Of a DNA stretch of 64,000 nt, positions 16,724 to 25,519 are shown piece by piece (position 1 is the first letter of the stretch; each line of letters opens with the position of its first letter). This DNA comes from Micromonospora luteifusca. Lineage in GTDB: Bacteria; Actinomycetota; Actinomycetes; Mycobacteriales; Micromonosporaceae. The position numbers and the translations under genes are program-made. Below the pieces are notes generated by a model. The model searched no databases, was not told the origin of the DNA, and was given only the letters and a program-made list of their open reading frames with translations. The stretch lies in contig NZ_JAFBBP010000001.1 of NCBI RefSeq assembly GCF_016907275.1, positions 6,252,001 to 6,316,000 of the forward strand, in the 5' to 3' direction.

Positions 16724-17722
16724 TCAGCTTGGGCGGCTGGAGCTCTCGCGTACCTGCAGGCCCGTGCTGAGGGTGACGGTCGACGGCGGTCGCGCCGGGT
16801 TCGCGATCCGTTCGCTGAGCAGGACCGCGGCCGCCCGCCCCAGGTCGTACGTCGGCTGGGAGACGGTGCTCAGCGATGGCCTGACGAGGTGGGCCCAGGG
16901 TATGTCGTCGAATCCGACCACCCCGAACTCGGCCGGCACCTTGACCCCGCGGTCGACGAGGCACTCGACGGCGCCGACGGTCATCAGGTTGTTCGTCGCG
17001 AAGACGCTGTCCGGCGGGTTGTCGCTGTCGAGCAGCGAGGCCATGGCCCGGTAGCCACCCTCCTCGCGGAAGTCGGCGTACCGCACCAGATTGTCGGTTG
17101 CCTCGCGGGCGTGCGACCGCAACGCGCGCTGGTAGCCGCGGAGTCGTTGGGCGGCGGTGGAGATCCGGCGCGGACCGGTGATGCAGGCGACCCGCTGGTA
17201 GCCGTTGCCGAGCAGGTGGGTGGTGGCCAGCTCGGCCCCCTGCACGTTGTCGACGAGTACGGTGTCGATGTTGACGCCGCGCAGTTGGCGGTCGATCGCC
17301 ACGACTGGGATGCGTGCCTCGACGAGCCGGTTGATGACGGTCGGTCGGCCCGACGTGGAGATGATGACGCCCGCCATCCGTTCGGCCAGGGCCGCTGCGA
17401 TGTACCGGGACTCCTTTTCCGGGTCCTCGTCGCTGTTGCACAGGACCACCGAGTAGCCGGCGCCTTGCGCGACGTCTTCCACCCCTCGGACCATCGAGGT
17501 GAAGAAGGGGTTTCCGATGTCGGAGATGATGACCGCCCAGAGGCTGGTCTGACTCAGGCGCAGGTTGCGGGCGACGGCGTTGGGGCGGTAATCGAGTTCC
17601 CGCATCGCCTGCTGCACCCGCGCAGCCATGACTGGATCGACTGTGGTCCGTCCGTTCAGTACCCGCGACACTGTCGCCGGTGAAACCTGAGCCTGCCGCG
17701 CCACGTCATAGATCGTCGCCAT
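16724..17722 (-). CDS. LacI-family repressor of the GH172/importer/kinase locus
   Basis: 332 residues with the canonical LacI HTH at the N-terminus (MATIYDVARQAQVSPATVSR) and the hinge helix region. The effector domain shows WAVIISDIGNPFFTSMVRG and GVVGFDDIPWAHLVRPSLS, typical of pentose/ribose-responsive LacI members. It is transcribed convergently to the isomerase operon and divergently from the GH172 gene. Three near-identical LacI-type operators (13319, 18247, 18379) lie before the two neighbouring operons, making it the obvious regulator. A sugar or sugar-phosphate inducer is expected. Confidence 0.9.
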   Translation of the reverse strand: MATIYDVARQAQVSPATVSRVLNGRTTVDPVMAARVQQAMRELDYRPNAVARNLRLSQTSLWAVIISDIGNPFFTSMVRGVEDVAQGAGYSVVLCNSDEDPEKESRYIAAALAERMAGVIISTSGRPTVINRLVEARIPVVAIDRQLRGVNIDTVLVDNVQGAELATTHLLGNGYQRVACITGPRRISTAAQRLRGYQRALRSHAREATDNLVRYADFREEGGYRAMASLLDSDNPPDSVFATNNLMTVGAVECLVDRGVKVPAEFGVVGFDDIPWAHLVRPSLSTVSQPTYDLGRAAAVLLSERIANPARPPSTVTLSTGLQVRESSSRPS

Positions 17723-18109
17723 TCGCCTCCGTTCGCTCGACGCTTCTGATGGTGTGCTTCGGCGCGGCTGCCCAGCGCGCTCCGGTGCCGGAACCCGGCA
17801 TCCTACGGGTGGGTAGTAACGAAATCGTGACCGGTGTTTCGAGCCGGTGTCCGGCGCGGACGGGGTCGCCGACCGGGCCTGTCACGCTCCACCCCTGACG
17901 GTGAGCCGCAGGGCAGCATGCCGACCGACCGCCACCATTGCGGCGTTCGTCGTCACGAGGATACGCCCGTCCCGGCACGTTCAGTCACGGGCCGGCAGCA
18001 GGCGGTTGCGCTGCGTGCCGTGCGTGGGGTCGCTGCTCATCGCCGGCGCCGCGCCGGCGATCCGGAGCCGGCCATGCCGGATCTCGATCGCGCCCGCGCG
18101 GTTTCGGTG

Positions 18110-18196
18110 TCACGGCGGGTGCCGGTCAGCAGGGGGAGCGGTGGTGGTGGTCTTGCCCGCGCCGAGAGATCCGGTGAGGGCGACGAGTAAGGGCAC
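18110..18196 (-). pseudogene. Truncated P-loop GTPase (CobW-like) N-terminus
   Basis: A GTG-started frame at 18196 encodes VPLLVALTGSLGAGKTTTT and then stops about ten residues later. The LTGxLGAGKTT segment is the Walker A of CobW/HypB-type metal-chaperone GTPases. No Walker B or further domain follows in any frame, so only the first ~20 residues of a gene seem to survive. Confidence 0.4.
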
Positions 18197-18246
18197 GGAG
18201 GGGCCTCCCAGTCGCAGCAGTGGCCGCGACGCGCTTTCTGGAGCGG

Positions 18247-18260
18247 AGAAATCGGTTGCT
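18247..18260. promoter_or_regulatory. LacI-type operator, site 2
   Basis: AGAAATCGGTTGCT fits nGnAAnCGnTTnCn and resembles sites 1 and 3. It lies 132 bp upstream of site 3, about 12.6 helical turns, and overlaps a weak -35 (TTGCTC 18256-18261, then CATAAA 18278-18283). Confidence 0.5.
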
Positions 18261-18333
18261 CGGCTCTGATCGAGGACCATAAAAGCGCGCCGGGTCGCTG
18301 TCAACAGCGTCACCGGTCGGTGGCGATCAAGGA

Positions 18334-18363
18334 TTGACCGCCGCGCGGCGGCGTGCATACCCT
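18334..18363 (+). promoter_or_regulatory. Promoter of the GH172 operon
   Basis: TTGACC (18334-18339), 18-bp spacer, TACCCT (18358-18363), predicted start near 18370. The site-3 operator lies at about +10 to +23, a position where a bound repressor blocks initiation or escape. Confidence 0.45.
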
Positions 18364-18378
18364 GTCGCTGACGCAGCG

Positions 18379-18392
18379 GGAAATCGATTCCT
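18379..18392. promoter_or_regulatory. LacI-type operator, site 3
   Basis: GGAAATCGATTCCT, 45 bases before ATG 18438. It shares the first eleven bases (GGAAATCGATT) with site 1 before the kinase-isomerase operon and fits the LacI consensus nGnAAnCGnTTnCn. Confidence 0.65.
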
Positions 18393-18437
18393 CGACTGGC
18401 TCGCAACCCGCCCCACCCACCGACGTGGAAGGCGCTC

Positions 18438-21400
18438 ATGACATCCACCACCCACGCACCACGTACCTCCGCTCGCCGGCTGGTACGCGCCGCGTTCACC
18501 GCGGCCCTGCTCGCCGGAACCGCCCTGGTCGGCCCGGCCGGGCCAGCGTTGGCCGCGCCCCCCACCCCCCCCGACAACGGCCCCACCGGATGGGACGTCT
18601 ACCGCAGGCTCGACCGGCTCGCCGAGCTTCCCGACGGACCCCGGGCCTACCAGTTCTCCAGCTTCGACCGCGCCGGCGGCAACGACGACGGCTTCTCCGG
18701 CCAGTACTCGTGCCTGCGTACCGGCGCCGATGGCTGCGTCCTCGCCGAAGCCGCCGGTGCCGGTGAGATCGACTCGATCTGGTTCACCCGCGACGAGGGC
18801 GACGTCTCCGCCACGGGAACCATCAAGGTCGTCCTCGACGGCGTGACCGTGCTCGACGCCAAGCTCCAGGACGTCGTGGACGGCAAGCTCGGGGCACCCT
18901 TCGTCTACCCGGTGGTCGCCAACGGGGCGCAGAGCTCCGGGGGTGTCTACATCAAGGCGCCCATGACCTACCGCAGCTCGATGCGGGTGACGACCGAGAA
19001 GAACCCGATCTTCTACCACGTCACCTACCGCAAGTTCACCACCGCCGACGGGGTGCGCACCTTCGACCCGTCGGACCGCGCGTTGGACGTCATCGACCAG
19101 CTCAAGGCCGCCGGGACGAGCGACCCCAAGCGCCCGGAGGCCGGCGCGACGACCGCCAACCGGCAGTTCAGCGTCCCCGCCAAGGGCGCGGTCACCCTCG
19201 CCAGCGGCGTCGGCCCTGGCGCGATCAGTGCCCTGCAACTGCGGATCCCGCAACTCGTCGGGCCGCCGACGCCGGTCACCGATGACGGGCGTGCCTACGG
19301 CTCCGGCGGCGGCAGCGAATTCCAGGTGGCCGTCGACCCGGCAAATGCCGGGGTACGCCTCACCCGCCGACTGGACCCGCACATCGGGCACCAGCGGGCG
19401 CAGGTCCTGGTGGACGGCGTGCCGGTCGCCGAGTGGCCGGCCAACGAGATGGTGCCCTTCGGCACCTGGCTCGACCAGAGCGTCGATCTTCCGGCGAGTG
19501 CCACGGCCGGCAAGTCCACGATCACCATCCGGAACCAGTTCGCGTCCTCCGACCTGGACATCAACGAGTTCACCTACTGGGTCGACAGCCTCGTCGGCGG
19601 CACCGCCAAGCGGACCGACACCCTCGACCTGGGCCCGTCCCACACCGACGCCGAGGCTGCCCACAGCTACCGGATCACCAAGCAGAGCTGGCAGGGCAGC
19701 AACACCATGAGCTACCCGGCCGACGCCGACCGCAAGGCGGCCGTCGCGGCCTCCGACGCGGTGCTGCGGGACAGCCGGCTACGCATCACCTTCGACGGTG
19801 AGACCACCGTGGACGCTCCACTCGGCGAGTTCTTCGGCACCGGCCTCGGGCTGCACCCGGTGCGGTCGCTGATGTTCGGCGTCGACCCCGAGACCGCGAC
19901 GCTGTCGGCCTGGTGGCCGATGCCCTACCGGTCACGGTTCAGTATCGAGTTGCGCAACGGTTCGGGCGTGCCGATCACGACGTCGACGGCCTCGGTGACC
20001 ACCGCACGCTCCACCCGCTGGGCGTCGGCACTGCGTTCAACCGGCACGGCGGGTTACTTCCGGGCCACCGCGACGAGCGCCGACACCACCCCCGGCGCCG
20101 ACCACCCGTTCATCGACGTGGCCGGCCGTGGAAAGTTCGTTGGTGTCACGCACACCATGGAGGGGCACATCCCCGCGGGCAACCAGCGCAACTACCTTGA
20201 GGGCGACGAGCGGGTCTACGTGGACGGCGCGCAGAGCCCGAGCATCCACGGCACCGGGACCGAGGACTTCTACGAGAGCGGCTGGTACTTCAACCACGGC
20301 ACGTTCTCGGCGCCCACCAACGGCAACCCGGCCCACGAGGTCAGCGACTACGGCTGCCAGTACGACTGCACCGGCGCGTACCGGCTGATGCTCGCCGAGT
20401 CGGTGTCATTCGCCACCGACCTGCGCTTCGGCATCGAGCACGGCCCGGGCGACCAGGATCCGGCCCGGTACGGCTCGACCGCCTACTGGTACGGGCAGGA
20501 CACCGTCGGCCAGCGCTGGACCGACACCGTCGACGTCGGCGACGCCGGCAGCGAGTCGGCGCACGCGTACTCCTCCGACGGCAAGCGCGAGGTACTCACC
20601 GCGACCTTCGAGGGCGACGACGGCGCACCCCGACCGGTCACCGACGACACCCGGGCGTCCACGACGCCGATCCGGTTCAAGGTGGCCCTGGACCCGCACA
20701 ACACGGGCGCGGTGCTGCGCCGGGTGGGCGACCAGTCCGCCGGGTACCAGTCGGTGGCCGTGCAGGTCGACGGGCGGGACGCCGGCACCTGGTCGCAGCC
20801 ACTGGCCAACGGTTCGCACCGCTGGTTGGAGGACGAGTTCCGGCTGCCGCCCGCGCTCACCCACGACAAGTCGACGGTGACCGTCACGTTGCGGCCGACC
20901 GCCGGGGCTCCGGCCTGGTCCGCGGCCCGGTACGCGGTGCTGAGCGAGGTCACCCCCTTCGTCGACCAGACCAGGCCCACCCAGGTCACCGGGCTCACCG
21001 CCACCAGCGGCACCACCAACGCGGTGGCGCTGACCTGGCGGCCGGCCACCGACGACGTGTACGCGCCGACCTACGAGGTGTTCGCCTCCCGGAAGGCCGG
21101 GTTCACGCCCGGGCCGGAGAACCGGGTGGGCGTCACGACCCGGCCGAGCTTCGAGCACAGTGGGCTGAGCCTGCGGGAGACCTGGCACTACCGGGTGCGC
21201 GCGGTGGACGCCGCGGGCAACCTCGGCCCGTACTCGGCGCCGGCATCGGCCACCACGGGCGACACGCTGCGGATCGAAGCGGAATCGCTGCTGCCCGCGG
21301 TCTCCACCGACGCACCGGCGGAGGTCCAGGGCGACTGCTGCGGCATCCACTGGTCGCGGAGCGCACAGCTGTGGTTCCGGCCGGACGCGCCGAACCGGAG

Positions 21401-21692
21401 TGTGACGGTGGCGTTCGAGGTGCCCACGACCGGCACCTACCAGCTGCATCTGGTGCAGACGCTGGCGGGGGACTACGGCACCAACACGGTGGCGATCGAC
21501 GGTAGCCAGATCGGCGAGGCGTTCGACGCGTACCACTCGCCGGGGGTGATCGTCAGCGACGCGCTGGACTACGGCCAGCGGGAGCTGTCGGCGGGCCGGC
21601 ACACGCTCACCCTCACGGTGACCGGCAAGGCCGCCGCGGCGAGCGGGTACCTGGCCGGTCTCGACTACGTCGAGGCGCGCCTCACCTCGTGA
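18438..21692 (+). CDS. Secreted GH172 (DUF2961) furanosidase with FnIII and CBM-like domains
   Basis: 1084 residues with a signal peptide ending near AGPALAAPPT (residues ~30-38). The DUF2961/GH172 core spans ~40-700 and carries the hallmark GTGTEDFYESGWYFNHG near residue 605, whose acidic residues form the family's active site. Two similar beta-sandwich segments (FQVAVDPANAGVRL near 295 and FKVALDPHNTGAVL near 747) show an internal duplication. A fibronectin-III domain (~845-940) and a CBM6/35-like domain (~942-1084) follow, as in enzymes that bind insoluble polymers. Characterised GH172 members act on alpha-D-fructofuranosides or D-arabinofuranosides. First gene of the regulated export-import set; ends before a perfect hairpin. 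Confidence 0.88.
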   Translation: MTSTTHAPRTSARRLVRAAFTAALLAGTALVGPAGPALAAPPTPPDNGPTGWDVYRRLDRLAELPDGPRAYQFSSFDRAGGNDDGFSGQYSCLRTGADGCVLAEAAGAGEIDSIWFTRDEGDVSATGTIKVVLDGVTVLDAKLQDVVDGKLGAPFVYPVVANGAQSSGGVYIKAPMTYRSSMRVTTEKNPIFYHVTYRKFTTADGVRTFDPSDRALDVIDQLKAAGTSDPKRPEAGATTANRQFSVPAKGAVTLASGVGPGAISALQLRIPQLVGPPTPVTDDGRAYGSGGGSEFQVAVDPANAGVRLTRRLDPHIGHQRAQVLVDGVPVAEWPANEMVPFGTWLDQSVDLPASATAGKSTITIRNQFASSDLDINEFTYWVDSLVGGTAKRTDTLDLGPSHTDAEAAHSYRITKQSWQGSNTMSYPADADRKAAVAASDAVLRDSRLRITFDGETTVDAPLGEFFGTGLGLHPVRSLMFGVDPETATLSAWWPMPYRSRFSIELRNGSGVPITTSTASVTTARSTRWASALRSTGTAGYFRATATSADTTPGADHPFIDVAGRGKFVGVTHTMEGHIPAGNQRNYLEGDERVYVDGAQSPSIHGTGTEDFYESGWYFNHGTFSAPTNGNPAHEVSDYGCQYDCTGAYRLMLAESVSFATDLRFGIEHGPGDQDPARYGSTAYWYGQDTVGQRWTDTVDVGDAGSESAHAYSSDGKREVLTATFEGDDGAPRPVTDDTRASTTPIRFKVALDPHNTGAVLRRVGDQSAGYQSVAVQVDGRDAGTWSQPLANGSHRWLEDEFRLPPALTHDKSTVTVTLRPTAGAPAWSAARYAVLSEVTPFVDQTRPTQVTGLTATSGTTNAVALTWRPATDDVYAPTYEVFASRKAGFTPGPENRVGVTTRPSFEHSGLSLRETWHYRVRAVDAAGNLGPYSAPASATTGDTLRIEAESLLPAVSTDAPAEVQGDCCGIHWSRSAQLWFRPDAPNRSVTVAFEVPTTGTYQLHLVQTLAGDYGTNTVAIDGSQIGEAFDAYHSPGVIVSDALDYGQRELSAGRHTLTLTVTGKAAAASGYLAGLDYVEARLTS

Positions 21693-21698
21693 CGGCCC

Positions 21699-21734
21699 GG
21701 GGTCGGAGGCCCGCCCACTCGGGCCTCCGACCCC
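21699..21734 (+). terminator. Strong hairpin after the GH172 gene
   Basis: 15-bp perfect stem (21699-21713 with 21720-21734), loop CCCACT, 42 bases before the importer operon. It may terminate most GH172 transcripts or stabilise the upstream mRNA while partial read-through feeds the importer. Confidence 0.75.
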
Positions 21735-21776
21735 GCCCTCACCCGCAGATCCCGCAGACAAGCTACGAGGTGCCGT

Positions 21777-23315
21777 ATGACAGATCGGCCGCTGGTCCGG
21801 ATGACCGGCATCGGCAAGCGGTTCGGCGGCGTGCACGCCTGCCGCGACATCGACCTCACCGTGACCGCCGGTGAGGTGCACGCGCTGCTCGGCGAGAACG
21901 GGGCCGGCAAGTCCACGCTGATCAACGTGCTCTCCGGGGTGATCAGCGAGCACGACGGCACGATCGAGGTGGACGGGGAACCGGTCAGCTTCACCAGCCC
22001 GGCCGATGCCCAACGCGCTGGCATCGCGACCATCCACCAGGAGCTGGACCTGGTGGCCGGGCTGTCCATCGCGGAGAACATGTTCCTCGGGCGCGAGCCG
22101 CGCACCCGCCTGGGCACCGTCGACCTGCGGAAGATGCGCCGGCAGGCCGAGGCGCACCTGCGGACGCTCGGCGCAGACCTGGACCCGCGCCGGCTCGTGG
22201 GGTCGCTGCGCGTCGGCGAGCAACAGCTGGTCGAGATCGGCCGAGCCCTGTCGCTGCGCGCACGGGTCCTGATCATGGACGAACCGACAGCGGCACTGGC
22301 CGACGCCGAGGTCGAACGGCTCTTCGCGACGATCGCCGAGCTACGCCGGGCCGGCGTCGGCATCGTCTACATCTCGCACCGGATGGCGGAGATCGAGCTC
22401 ATCGCCGACCGGGTGACCGTGCTGCGCAACGGCACTGTCGCCGGCACCGTCGACCCGCGGGTCGCCTCCCGCGACGACATCATCCAGCTCATGGTCGGCC
22501 GGTCGGTCGACGCGCTCTTCGGCGAGGGCCGCAACGAGCCCGGGGACGTGCTACTCGACGTACGCGGGCTCGCCGTGACGCCCCGCCGGCCGGTGCCCGG
22601 CCGTACCGAGCCAGCCGGCGTGGATCTCGCCGTGCGCTCCGGCGAGATCGTCGGCCTCGCCGGGTTGATGGGCGCCGGGCGTACCGAACTGCTGGAGACG
22701 TTGTTCGGCGCGGGCGGCTCCGGCCGGCGCGCCGGCCAGGTGACGATCGGCGACCGGCCGTACCGCCCGAGCGGCCCCCGGGCAGCCCTGGCGCGCGGGG
22801 TGGCCTTCGTCCCCGAGGACCGGCGCGGCGCGGGGCTGATGCTGGAGCACTCCGTGGCGGACAACGTGGTGCTCTCCGCGCTGTCGTCGCTGACCACGCT
22901 CGGGCTGGTACGCCGCCCGCTGCTGCGCCGGACCGTGGCCGAACAACTCACCGCCCTGGCGGTGAAGGCGGCATCACCGTCGATCCCCGTGGCGACGCTC
23001 TCCGGTGGCAACCAGCAGAAGATCGTGTTCGCCAAGCAGCTGCTGATGCGACCGCAACTACTCCTGCTCGACGAGCCGACCCGGGGCGTGGACATCGGCG
23101 CCAAGGCCGAGATCTACCACCTGCTGCACCGGCTCGCCGACTCCGGCATGGCGATCCTGCTCGCCTCGTCGGAGCTGCCGGAGCTGCTGAGCCTCTGTGA
23201 CCGGGTGGTCGTCCTGCACCGTGGTCGCACCGTGGCCGTGCTGCCCCGTGCCTCCGCCACCCAACAAGCCATCCTCGCCGCGGCCAACGGGGACGACGTC
23301 AAGGAGTCTGGATGA
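21777..23315 (+). CDS. Sugar ABC importer ATPase, RbsA/MglA type
   Basis: 512 residues with two fused ATPase domains. Domain 1 has Walker A GENGAGKST and Walker B LIMDEPTAAL, and the signature is SLRVGEQQLVEI. Domain 2 has a degenerate Walker A (GLMGAGRTELLE), signature LSGGNQQKIVFAKQL, and Walker B LLLDEPTRGVDIGAKAEIY, the usual RbsA asymmetry. It energises the permease encoded next, whose ATG overlaps the stop (ATGA). Unlike the importer at 3002-6167, this one carries its own ATPase. Confidence 0.93.
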   Translation: MTDRPLVRMTGIGKRFGGVHACRDIDLTVTAGEVHALLGENGAGKSTLINVLSGVISEHDGTIEVDGEPVSFTSPADAQRAGIATIHQELDLVAGLSIAENMFLGREPRTRLGTVDLRKMRRQAEAHLRTLGADLDPRRLVGSLRVGEQQLVEIGRALSLRARVLIMDEPTAALADAEVERLFATIAELRRAGVGIVYISHRMAEIELIADRVTVLRNGTVAGTVDPRVASRDDIIQLMVGRSVDALFGEGRNEPGDVLLDVRGLAVTPRRPVPGRTEPAGVDLAVRSGEIVGLAGLMGAGRTELLETLFGAGGSGRRAGQVTIGDRPYRPSGPRAALARGVAFVPEDRRGAGLMLEHSVADNVVLSALSSLTTLGLVRRPLLRRTVAEQLTALAVKAASPSIPVATLSGGNQQKIVFAKQLLMRPQLLLLDEPTRGVDIGAKAEIYHLLHRLADSGMAILLASSELPELLSLCDRVVVLHRGRTVAVLPRASATQQAILAAANGDDVKESG

Positions 23316-24376
23316 ATTCGCCCAATCCCACCACCGTCGCCGCTTCGCCGCCGGAGACACCGCCCCGCCGCGGGGCGATCCGACTGCCGAAGGACCGGCA
23401 CGCGATCGTCGACAACTTCTTCCGGTTCCAGAGCCTGTTCGGGCTCGTCGCCGTCTTTGTGATCGCGATCGCCGTCTCGCCGTCACGCAACGGCGAGAAC
23501 GTGTTCCTCAGCTCCGGAAACCTCGCCAACATCGTCCGGGCGGTCTCGGAGATCGGCATCATCGCGGTCGGGATGACGTTCGTGATCCTGATCGGCGGCA
23601 TCGACCTCTCCGTCGGGGCGGTGCTCGGGCTCGCCGCGGTCGGATCGGCCACGTTGATGGTCGACAGTGGCCTGGGCATCGTGCCGACGGTCCTGATCGT
23701 GCTCTTCATCGGCACCGCGTTCGGGGCCACCCAGGGCGCGATCGTCGCCCGGCTCGGGATCCAGTCCTTCATCGTCACCCTGGCCGGCCTGCAAGCGGCG
23801 CGGGGCATCGCCCGGATGTGGTCCGGAGGGCTGGGCATTCCAATCGCCTACGGCGACGGACCGCAGGAGGCTCCCGAGGCGTTCTCGCTGCTGAGCGGTT
23901 CCATCAACGGAGTGCTGCCGGTACCGGCCCTGATCTTCCTCGCCATCGGCGTCGGCGCGCTCCTGGTGCTGCGCAGCACCGCCTTCGCACGGCACGTCTA
24001 CGCGATCGGCGGCAACGAGAAGGCCGCCCGACTCTCCGGCGTGCCCGTACGGCGCGTCCGGGTCACCGTCTTCGCGATCTCCGGCCTGCTCGCCGCGCTG
24101 GCCGGGATCATCCACGCCGGTCAGCTCAACCAGGGCAGCCCGAACGACGGTGCCGGCTACGAACTGGACGCGATCGCGGCCGTGGTCATCGGCGGGACGA
24201 GTCTCGCCGGTGGCAGTGGATCCATGGGCGGCACGATCGCCGGCGCCCTGCTGCTCGGGATCCTGAACAACATCCTCGCCCTCAACAACATCGACGCGAA
24301 CGTGCAGCTGGTCGTCAAGGGACTGGTCATCGTCGCTGCCGCCGCGTTGCAGAGGCTCCGTCCCCGCATCGCCTGA
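23312..24376 (+). CDS. Sugar ABC importer permease, RbsC type
   Basis: 354 residues; a ~35-residue cytoplasmic lead precedes 8-10 transmembrane helices. Family segments include GMTFVILIGGIDLSVGAVLG and GTSLAGGSGSMGGTIAGALL, characteristic of the BPD_transp_2 ribose/xylose/galactofuranose permeases. Start ATG 23312 overlaps the ATPase stop. It works as a homodimer with the RbsA-like ATPase and the downstream binding lipoprotein. Confidence 0.93.
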   Translation: MNSPNPTTVAASPPETPPRRGAIRLPKDRHAIVDNFFRFQSLFGLVAVFVIAIAVSPSRNGENVFLSSGNLANIVRAVSEIGIIAVGMTFVILIGGIDLSVGAVLGLAAVGSATLMVDSGLGIVPTVLIVLFIGTAFGATQGAIVARLGIQSFIVTLAGLQAARGIARMWSGGLGIPIAYGDGPQEAPEAFSLLSGSINGVLPVPALIFLAIGVGALLVLRSTAFARHVYAIGGNEKAARLSGVPVRRVRVTVFAISGLLAALAGIIHAGQLNQGSPNDGAGYELDAIAAVVIGGTSLAGGSGSMGGTIAGALLLGILNNILALNNIDANVQLVVKGLVIVAAAALQRLRPRIA

Positions 24377-24399
24377 CCCACCACCACCCTGGAGGAAAC

Positions 24400-25401
24400 A
24401 TGCGTTACACCCGAAGAGCCATCACGATCCTCACACTGACCACGCTCGCGCTCACCGGATGCAGCGTCGAGAAGGACGGCGGCGACGGCGGCACCGACGC
24501 CTCGGCCCAGTGCGGCAGCGGCAAGGAGTTCCTGATCGGCATGTCGCAGGCCAACAACGCCGAGCCGTACCGGCAGGTCATGAATGACGACGTGAGCACC
24601 GCCGCGAAGGCCGTGTCCGGGTTCAAGGTCGTCGTCTCGGACGCGGCCCAGGACAACAGCAAGCAGGTCGCCGACGTGGAGAACTTCCTCTCCCAGGGGA
24701 TCAACCTGCTGATCATCTCTCCGAACGAGGCGAAGCCGCTCACCGCCGTGGTGAAGAAGGCATACGACAAGGGCATCCCGGTCATCGTGCTCGACCGCAA
24801 GGTCGAGGGTGACGCGTACACCGCCTTCATCGGCGGCGACAACGTGGCGATCGGCAAGGCGGCGGGGGAGTACTACGCCAAGACGCTGCTGCCGCAGGGC
24901 GGCAAGGTCGTCGAGATCTCCGGCCTGCCCGGCTCCACCCCGGCCGCCGAGCGCGCCCAGGGCTTCCGCGAGGGCATCGCGAGCAACCCGAAGATCGAGA
25001 TCGTGGCCACCCAGACCGCTGAGTGGCTGCGGGAGAAGGGGCAGAGCGTGATGGACGCGATGCTCAAGGCCCAGCCGGACATCGACGCCGTGTACGCGCA
25101 CAACGACCCGATGGCGGAGGGCGCCTACCTGGCGGCGAAGGCCGCGGGTAAGGAGTCGGCGATCAAGTTCACCGGGATCGACGCGCTGCCCGTCCCCTCC
25201 GGCGGCATCAAGGCGGTCGAGCAGGGTCGCCTGCAGGCGACGTTCCAGTACGCGACCGGCGGACGCGAGGCGATCGACCTGGCCAAGAAGATCCTGGTCG
25301 ACTGCTCGAAGGACGTGCCGAAGTCGACCACCCTCGGCACGACGCAGATCACCAAGGACAACGCTGCCCAGGTCTACACCGAGCTCGGCGGGAAGCAGTA
25401 A
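24400..25401 (+). CDS. Sugar-binding lipoprotein, RbsB type
   Basis: 333 residues from ATG 24400, preceded by GGAGG 5 bases away. The signal [20 protein letters not shown] ends at lipobox LTGC. The mature part is a type-I periplasmic-binding protein (Peripla_BP_4): [31 protein letters not shown], and [18 protein letters not shown]. Related proteins bind monosaccharides such as ribose, xylose, arabinofuranose or galactofuranose, so it fits uptake of the monosaccharide released by the secreted GH172. Third gene of the RbsABC unit; followed by a strong hairpin. Confidence 0.92.
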   Translation: MRYTRRAITILTLTTLALTGCSVEKDGGDGGTDASAQCGSGKEFLIGMSQANNAEPYRQVMNDDVSTAAKAVSGFKVVVSDAAQDNSKQVADVENFLSQGINLLIISPNEAKPLTAVVKKAYDKGIPVIVLDRKVEGDAYTAFIGGDNVAIGKAAGEYYAKTLLPQGGKVVEISGLPGSTPAAERAQGFREGIASNPKIEIVATQTAEWLREKGQSVMDAMLKAQPDIDAVYAHNDPMAEGAYLAAKAAGKESAIKFTGIDALPVPSGGIKAVEQGRLQATFQYATGGREAIDLAKKILVDCSKDVPKSTTLGTTQITKDNAAQVYTELGGKQ

Positions 25402-25407
25402 CAGCTT

Positions 25408-25452
25408 CGGTGCTGCGGGTCCGCCGCTGAGGCTGGCGGGCCCGCAGCACCG
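25408..25452 (+). terminator. Terminator after the RbsB-type gene
   Basis: 18-bp stem with one G-U pair (25408-25425 with 25435-25452) and a 9-base loop. It separates the importer from the GH43-like gene, which may be expressed by read-through or its own promoter. Confidence 0.75.
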
Positions 25453-25519
25453 ATCGGCCGGCGAATCAGCCACCGGGAAGCCACCACCGCAAACCCGCAT
25501 CGAGCCCTGGAGGAAAGCG

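Larger units (their letters stand above)
17723..18437. other. 715-bp intergenic region before the GH172 gene
   Basis: No intact gene is seen. It holds a P-loop-containing remnant on the reverse strand (18110-18196), two LacI-type operators and a promoter. On the reverse strand, around 18000-18105, a frame reading GAIEIRHGRLRIAG also looks protein-like, suggesting decayed genes. Confidence 0.5.

Noticed and set aside
18110..18586. 158-residue reverse frame overlapping the GH172 start
   Set aside because: Only the last ~30 residues (P-loop part) look coding; the rest is antisense to the GH172 signal peptide.
21713..21776. LacI operator before the RbsA-type gene
   Set aside because: No nGnAAnCGnTTnCn match found; expression by read-through from GH172 is simpler.
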